Position numbers and translations under genes: made by a program. From JACCTH01 sp035250485 (lineage in GTDB: Bacteria; Actinomycetota; Acidimicrobiia; Spongiisociales; ZC4RG35), in contig DATFFB010000023.1 of NCBI GenBank assembly GCA_035250485.1, forward strand, positions 1 through 6,789: a stretch of 6,789 nt of DNA, read 5' to 3'. The notes beneath the pieces are model-generated. The model had not been told where the DNA came from. It did no database searches and worked only from the letters and a program-made list of their open reading frames with translations. Shown in pieces: positions 6,120 to 6,789 of the stretch (the first letter of the stretch is position 1; every line of letters begins with the position of its first letter).

Positions 6120-6789
6120 TGCCCGAGGTTTGGGTCTTCGTCCGCGAGTTCGATGGGGCACCCACTCCGCTCGCCTTGGAATTGCTCACCAAGGCTCGTC
6201 AGATGGGAGACACGACGGCCGTTTATGTGGGAACTGGCTCCGAGGAAGCCTTCGCCCGCCTTGGTGAATATGGCGCCAAGAATGTTCTTCTTATCGATCC
6301 GAAGGACAGCCTGGTGGGCGCTCCGGTTGCCCGCGCCATGGCCGAACGGCTCGAGACGGACCAGCCCGACCTCATCCTCTTCGGGCAGGCCTACGACGAT
6401 CGAGACGTGGCCGGGCGGCTGGCAGCCCGTATCGGGCGTCCGATCCTCTCCAATGCCACCGATGTCACCCTCGATGGTTCGACTAGCCACGAGATCTTCG
6501 GAGGCACCCAGATAGCCGAGGCCGAGATCACCGCGGCGGGACCAAAGCTCGTCCTGATACGTCCCAAGTCTTTTGCCGCCGAGCCCATGGCGGGCGGGGC
6601 ACCACAGGTTTCCGTTCTCGACCTACCCGACGTGGGGGGAGCGGGAGCGAAAGTGACCGGGACGCACGTCGAAGAGCGAGAGGGTCCCAAGCTCGAAGAC
6701 GCAGTGGTCATCGTGTCCGGGGGCCGGGGCCTGGGCTCAGCCGAGAATTACGAGCTGATCGAAAAACTGGGAAAGCTGCTCGGGGCCGC
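6119..6789 (+). CDS. etfA: Electron transfer flavoprotein alpha subunit, 3'-truncated by the window edge
   Basis: The frame is open from ATG 6119 to the last base, giving 223 codons with no stop. A complete EtfA is about 310-330 residues, so roughly the last third is missing. The visible N-terminal domain (1-190) starts V-W-V-F-V-R-E-F-D-G and includes L-I-L-F-G followed by D-D-R-D-V-A-G-R-L-A-A-R (about 85-104), the family counterpart of F-G-x-T-x-x-G-R-D. R-P-K-S-F at 148-152 is at the expected place. The C-terminal FAD-binding domain has just begun with V-S-G-G-R-G-L-G-S (199-207), a strongly conserved EtfA motif. The main FAD-binding signature would lie beyond the window. The one-base overlap with etfB and the embedded ribosome binding site indicate a two-gene operon that makes the heterodimer in equal amounts. 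Confidence 0.95.
   Translation, partial: MPEVWVFVREFDGAPTPLALELLTKARQMGDTTAVYVGTGSEEAFARLGEYGAKNVLLIDPKDSLVGAPVARAMAERLETDQPDLILFGQAYDDRDVAGRLAARIGRPILSNATDVTLDGSTSHEIFGGTQIAEAEITAAGPKLVLIRPKSFAAEPMAGGAPQVSVLDLPDVGGAGAKVTGTHVEEREGPKLEDAVVIVSGGRGLGSAENYELIEKLGKLLGA

Overview
The window looks like ordinary chromosomal DNA from a GC-rich (roughly 60% or more) actinomycete-type bacterium (Actinomycetota). The evidence is the DUF222/HNH protein at the left edge, a family concentrated in actinobacteria; GTG starts and tightly packed genes; and an EtfB whose nucleotide-binding stretch (S-T-D-G-Y-S-G) resembles actinobacterial EtfB. An uncultured Acidimicrobiia-like lineage would fit, but that is an inference from memory.

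Layout. (1) Bases 1-1074, plus strand: C-terminal part of a DUF222-HNH endonuclease-like protein, probably cut at the window edge. Its arginine codon use differs from its neighbours. (2) Bases 1098-4476, plus strand: a compact four-gene block. It holds upp (uracil phosphoribosyltransferase), a very short alkyltransferase-like (ATL) DNA repair protein, deoB (phosphopentomutase) and a thymidine/pyrimidine-nucleoside phosphorylase (deoA/pdp type). Junctions are a 4-bp overlap, a 27-bp gap and a 2-bp gap, so one transcript is likely. (3) Bases 4473-5297, minus strand: an EamA/DMT-type ten-helix membrane transporter, whose stop codon interlocks with that of the phosphorylase. (4) Bases 5298-5360: the only divergent intergenic region. 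(5) Bases 5361-6789, plus strand: etfB and a 3'-truncated etfA, the two subunits of electron transfer flavoprotein.

How the genes work together. The phosphorylase splits pyrimidine nucleosides into base plus (deoxy)ribose-1-phosphate. DeoB converts the sugar phosphate to the 5-phosphate, which can enter central metabolism or, for ribose, be turned into PRPP by a synthetase not in this window. Upp uses PRPP to return uracil to UMP. The ATL protein is the odd member: it has no step in this pathway but its start codon overlaps the upp stop codon. EtfBA carries electrons from dehydrogenases such as acyl-CoA dehydrogenases to the respiratory chain and is a separate unit.

I saw no tRNA, rRNA, CRISPR array, insertion sequence or convincing rho-independent terminator, and no non-coding stretch longer than 63 bases. 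I found no clearly new biological system. The points most worth a second look are the ATL gene inside the salvage operon and the compositional contrast of the HNH gene.
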